From Phyto melanocephala (lineage: Eukaryota > Arthropoda > Insecta > Diptera > Rhinophoridae), in NCBI GenBank assembly GCA_941918925.1, contig OW799233.1, positions 177,661,235-177,725,234 on the forward strand: DNA of 64,000 nucleotides. Reading direction: 5' to 3'. Both the position numbers and the translations under genes were made by a program. This document shows positions 58,916 through 64,000 of this stretch, in pieces (positions within the stretch are counted from its first letter, which is position 1; the number at the start of each line of letters is the position of its first letter). Below the pieces are notes generated by a model. It was not told the DNA's origin and made no database searches. It saw only the letters and a program-made list of their open reading frames with translations.

Positions 58916-61900
58916 ATTGCATTGCTGTGTTAAAGGCATATTAAATTTTGTCGGTATGTGTGAGGTGAATACACTCACTCACCACTCTCTGACAATTACT
59001 TGTATTTTGACTAGTATAAAACTATATACTAATAAACTAGCTGGGATCCTATGACAACCTAATGTTAAACTAGATAGTTTGATATTAGAAAAACAGGCAG
59101 ACTAGTCTGAAACCACTTACTAGTTATTTTATCTGCATGGTTATAAAGATCTCATTTGCCCGTGTATTGCCTTTTCGTTCTTATTTAAGATTTTTGCATG
59201 GTAGTATTGTTGGTGTTTATATTCCTGTTGTTTGTTATACAAATACATACATACATGTACATTCATACTTAAACCTAAAACCCAATTCACTTACATGCAC
59301 ATATGACTGTTATTATATGGGTGGGTGTGTATTTTATGAACTGTATTTCCTGAGTTACAGCCGAAAGTTACAATGAAATGATACCTCCTTTAACTATTGT
59401 ATCTTCGTATGAATCTCTTCTTCAACTACGCTGATGTTGTAATGTTTGTATGGTGGGGAAGTACACTGCACATGTAGATACACTACACGAAATATCTTTT
59501 TAAATTTAACTTCATAATATTTTGTAATTTTCAATTAGAAGGAATAATGTTTTAAAGAATTAGCAGAATTATTTTATGGATTCAATACTCAGCATATAAA
59601 CGAGTTGTATATTCGATGGCTATCAGTTTCGCATACCAACATTTGGCAATTTAATTTTTTTTTTTTTTGTAATAAGTAGAATAATACAGGACTTTCTTCC
59701 TACAAGTGGATAACATAAACAAACTTTTACTTAACGAAAAATAAATTGATTCAAGCTTAGCTTATGGCCAGCTTTTGACTTCGTATATAAATGGCATTAT
59801 TCTTTAAGTTCCAGTGAAGAACAAGATTAACTTCTTTACTTCACACTTTAATAAATCTAAAATAAAGCACTTAAATGGAACTTAAATGACCAGCACTATG
59901 CATTTAAAGTCTACTTAAGTTCCACAAATAAACAAGTGCTTTTGTCTCGAACAACAAGCAACAAACAACAAATTGTGGCTGTAATAGCTGCAGCAAAATT
60001 TGTTATTTTTAATTTATTTCAAAACTGGTTTAAGCACTTGTTTTAACATGCCCTGGTGTTTTTTAACACCGAATACGAATTTTTAAATCTTTTTTTTTGT
60101 TTTTTCACTCATGACAGCTGATTTGTGGAAAACTGTAAAAAATTCATATTGCTCCCATTTTTATCATTATTATTAAAAAAAAAAATTATCATTTAAGACT
60201 AATAAATTTATACTGTGTTTAAATAAACTTAACTTTAAAGAAAATATAATTAAATGCGTATTTAAATTCAAACTCGAAAAATGGCAACCAATTAAAATGT
60301 TTGAGTCTTTCCTTGAAACATCAGTAAGATATTTTCCATCTTATAGCTTAAGTTTTTTTTGGCTTTGGTCGCCGTGTGCTGATACCGAGTAAGCTCTGAA
60401 GCGGCCTTAGCCTATTTCAAAGACAACTAACAAGTTGTAATGTCTATTCGGGTTAAACGACAAAATCAATTGGCAGGGTGTCATGTTTCGACATAAACCC
60501 GTCAGAAACTAATTTAGCAGTATTTTAAGTTCGCATTTCTCGCAGTGTTTCCATTACTGTTGTCTGTTGCCACATAGTTGTTGTTCTTGTTCTTGTTTTT
60601 ATCATTTTTATTTTCTACTTTCGTTGTTTGCTAATGTGTTGATATGGTTTTATGACCTTTGTGGCATGTTATATTGCTCTATGATGCCGCTGTTGTTACA
60701 ACAAACGTACAGCAGAAAATGTACTAAAATAAAATAAACCTTATAACACCACTTTAACACAAACACCAAAAACTCACACTTTGCATCTCACTTCACCCAC
60801 CAGCAAATAGATAAAAAAAAGAATAAACAAGAAAACACATACAAACACCTTAGCATAACGTACGTAGTGTATTTCATCTTGTAATGTATTACAAGTTTTG
60901 TATAGAAAAAAAAAACACATTTTGTTGTTGTTTTTCTTATTTTTTAGTCCTTTAGGAGTCATAATCCTAAGATTATATTCATGTTCAACATCACGTAAAA
61001 TAAACGGGGGGGCAAAAACACCAATACAATTGTACACGAAGTTGTATTGCCACAACTCTCGCTTGAAATAAAGGCACCTCTTTCCAGCGAGTAGCAGGTG
61101 TGCGAAAGCAGTTCCTTTTTTATTTAGTTGATAATTAATTTATTTCATTTTTTGCTGAACTTTACTTTAAATAAAATTGAATTGAATTTTTAATAAAAAC
61201 AAAAGCAAAAAAAAAAAGAAAACAACAAACACACATATTTAGCAATGTTTTTTTTGGTTTAGGGTTTCGTATTATCGAAACACAATTTGAAAAGTTGAAA
61301 TTGTTTACAGGAGTTCAGTTGCTGTTTTCCTTTCCTGACTCTCGTTATATCGTAACAAGAGATGTTTTAAAATTTATGCAAACAACAAGGCACAACAGAA
61401 GGTTCCTTGAGAATATCTTTTTTTTTTTAATTTTAAAAATTTTAAAGGGAATAAAATGTTTTAAATAACTTTAATGTAAAATTATGCACACTTTTCTATA
61501 AGAATAGAGAAATAGATAAAATTGAAAATAGGAATTTGTGAGTTCGAAAAGTAGAAACCAATATTGTTAAATATTTGAAGTGCAGTAACTTGTTAGGGGA
61601 CCGCTAGCATAGCTTTTGTTAGTAACATTTTACGGGAGATCTACTACACGCAAAGAAAAAGTATGGTTGTGGTAACCATACTCGAAGAGCATCATACTAT
61701 GATTGAATTGTTTGATTATGGTTAAAACATATAATGGTTACCAGTTATCATTATTATGTTTAAAATAAGTATCATTAGTAAAAGGTAATTGATAGCTATA
61801 AATGTTTCGAGGAGCTTAAAAGAGTCTAGAATGAAGCACTTTCAGCGCAACACTTTTTAATTTTAGACTTTTCAAAAATATTTATCAGAGATCAAGGTGA

Positions 61901-64000
61901 GATCTCATCGAGTTTGAAATGAATTCTTTTCTAGTAATCCGCTATTGAAAAATGCTGAAATGCAAATGCCATCGTAGTCAGTCTAACAATGCCTTAACGC
62001 CTTAAGAAACCCATTAATAACGAGGCTTATTATCTCAGGTGCCACGCCAAAAGTAATTGTGGTAGAAAAAACACATTTGATTTAAAAGGTATATTAACCA
62101 CCTCTAAGGGTCATCATACGTAAAAAAAAAGAAACGTAATTGGACCATTGGTTTTGGTTTTTCGCTTAGCGGCAAACGCTATACATAATCGAATTTTTCT
62201 CATCGGAAATCGACGATCGTCATTTAAAAAAATTAAACTTCATTTATTAAAATGCAACATAATAAGGCATATTTGGAAGGGCGCGAGTTAGCACGTTTTT
62301 TTGGTATTTTGACATGGACACTCAGACATTAGGAAACGACTGGCCGCGTCTTTATAGACGAATACTTCAAATCGTTAGTGTAAGCACTAGGAATATCGAA
62401 GCAGACCCCTGATATTTCAGTTTCCCTTTGCTTCACAGTGGCTACCAATCGGCATCCCTTCCTTCACTAGAAAACGATTTCACATTGCCGACAATCCTCA
62501 TCGCACAGTCCTTAAAAATCGCTAGTATCTTCGTTAGACTTAGATCCCCCATAACATCCACACTTAATGTGTACGTACCTGTTATTCTGTCCATCCGCTA
62601 GACCACCGCAGCTAAAGGTATTGATAACACCTCTAAACGCCGGACTAGCAATAACACCTAAGCCAAAGATTTTGCCAAGATAACACATCCCCGGAATGAT
62701 CTTATTGTCTTATACTCTGATAGTGTAGCACATCCTTTATGTATGAGCGTGCAAGTGTGATCGGAGATATCTACTGATGGCAGAAGGGTATCCAACTCTT
62801 TGAATTATCTCGAATTCCACGAAATGTGGGTTATTTCTTATTGTGTCCGAAGTGCTACTACTTATGTATGTGGCGAAATTACAATAAAATAAACTCTCAT
62901 GAAATTGTAAAGGAAACTTTGCATGCAGAAGAGGTATACCCTTGTGGTCAATTGGCAAATGAAGTCTTTTCTGTCCCTTATTAAAAGGGCTGTGTAAAAG
63001 TACCACTCCCTCTCTTGTCCCAACCACACAATAAAACAGTATCGGTTGTAAGTACCATAATTGTTGCAAATCGTATAGTTCAGTTGTGATAATAGAATTT
63101 TACTTTTGTATCAACAAAATTTCGTTTCAGAATATATTTAAATACACGTGTAGTCAGCAATAAAAAAATTATTATTCTTGCAATTGGAATTCTAGAATAA
63201 ACAAAACAGATTTCGATTGCAAAAACTGAACGTTTCGATTGCAGTGTATTTTCTGGGTGCATAAGCTATTTAGCTGATATATCAACACAATATGCTGCAT
63301 GAAAACAAGCCGTGCCTAGAATACCAGTTTATCAAAAAATGTGTAGAATTGAAAATACATAAAAACACTTTTTGAAATACCGAATCTATTTAAAACTCTT
63401 TTAATAGTTAACAATTTTGTTAAAGTTTACAAATAAAATGTTACAAAAAACCTTTTTAAACAAATAACTCTTCTGCAAAAGAGAAAATTTAAAAATAATT
63501 GCATTTAAATGGGAATTTAAAGACTTTAACAACCTTTTTTTTGCTTTTGCAAACTTATCTGGCTCTTAATTTCTCAATTCATTTAACGCTTTACAGCTGC
63601 TACATTTCACTTTACAACCAGAAAATCATTTTGCTTGTCCACAAAAGCGCTGTGCGGCGTTAATAGAATACTCGTTGGCACACTTCTCCGTTTAGAATTT
63701 CACCCTAAGGGTGGATTATTAAAGAAAAAAAGAAACGCCTTCCAATTTAGTTTTTTTTTTTTACTTAAAAATTGAGCTATTTACTGCAAAGTTCAGTGGG
63801 TATTTAAGCAAGCGTAAAGAAATAATGTGACATTAACGCGCAATATCCGGCCAAAAATAAAACGAACTTCCGCTCTCGCCAGTAATAACTGATAAAATGT
63901 TATAAAATATTAAGTAATAAAATGTTAAAACAATGCCAGTTGTTAATAAGTAACACGCAGTTAAAATAAATATTAAATATTGTAACAAAATCTTTGTAAA
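58916..64000. other. AT-rich terminal stretch, no gene seen
   Basis: No gene recognised. GTATGGTT and AACCATAC pair as a hairpin at 61661-61681. The 62280-63060 part is less AT-rich, with a 110-residue minus frame (62737-63069) that I cannot assign. It may be an unrecognised repeat. Poly-A and poly-T runs are common elsewhere. Confidence 0.45.

Overview
This window looks like transposon-rich, AT-rich intergenic or intronic DNA from a fly nuclear genome. I place it in the higher Diptera, probably calyptrate. This rests on the kinds of repeat present (several Tc1/mariner lineages, hAT-type MITEs, I/R1-type LINE tails, DINE-1/mini-me-like elements with GTCY tracts, gypsy-type solo LTRs) and on the lack of bacterial gene structure. 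I found no convincing host protein-coding gene, rRNA gene or functional tRNA gene. Most long open frames are low-complexity or chance frames; the informative ones are broken transposase or LINE proteins. One 50-base candidate exon (2626-2675) is the only weak sign of a host gene.

Layout. 1-5 kb: a truncated LINE tail (110-200), a candidate exon, a TA-flanked MITE (4052-4257) and a solo-LTR-like copy (4351-4727). 5-14 kb: a mariner element with TIRs (5281-6140), a 121-base tandem repeat of Helitron/DINE style (7349-8097), a mariner relic with a hAT-like MITE inside it (8878-9975), a near-complete Tc1-like element with identical 31-base TIRs but a frameshifted transposase (11208-12436), and an older relic of the same lineage (12670-13240). 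14-23 kb: mostly featureless AT-rich DNA with degraded mariner relics (17.1-17.8, 20.0-20.7, 20.95-21.4 kb). 23-31 kb: three DINE-like elements and a hAT MITE with a perfect 8-base duplication (27136-27319). 31-41 kb: an internally deleted mariner (31843-32767), a tRNA-derived SINE, a mariner with two nested insertions (34329-36086), a DINE-like copy with an inverted core, a LINE 3' end, and further mariner and LINE scraps. 43-49 kb: two non-LTR relics. 51-55 kb: a 153-base minisatellite, a solo LTR with a GTAT duplication, and DINE-like copies. 57-59 kb: two LINE copies joined tail to tail. 59-64 kb: nothing identified.

The elements inform each other. Nested insertions give relative ages: the mariner relics are older than the hAT MITEs inside them. 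Related copies in the window reveal an inverted core (36.8-37.1 kb against 54.7-55.0 kb). LINE and SINE 3' ends both carry CCTAA repeats, hinting at shared retrotransposition machinery. No gene pathway or operon is present. I see no wholly new system; the best leads are the inverted DINE-like core with its tRNA-like motif, the tail-to-tail LINE pair, and TGACGTCA palindromes carried by unrelated mobile elements.
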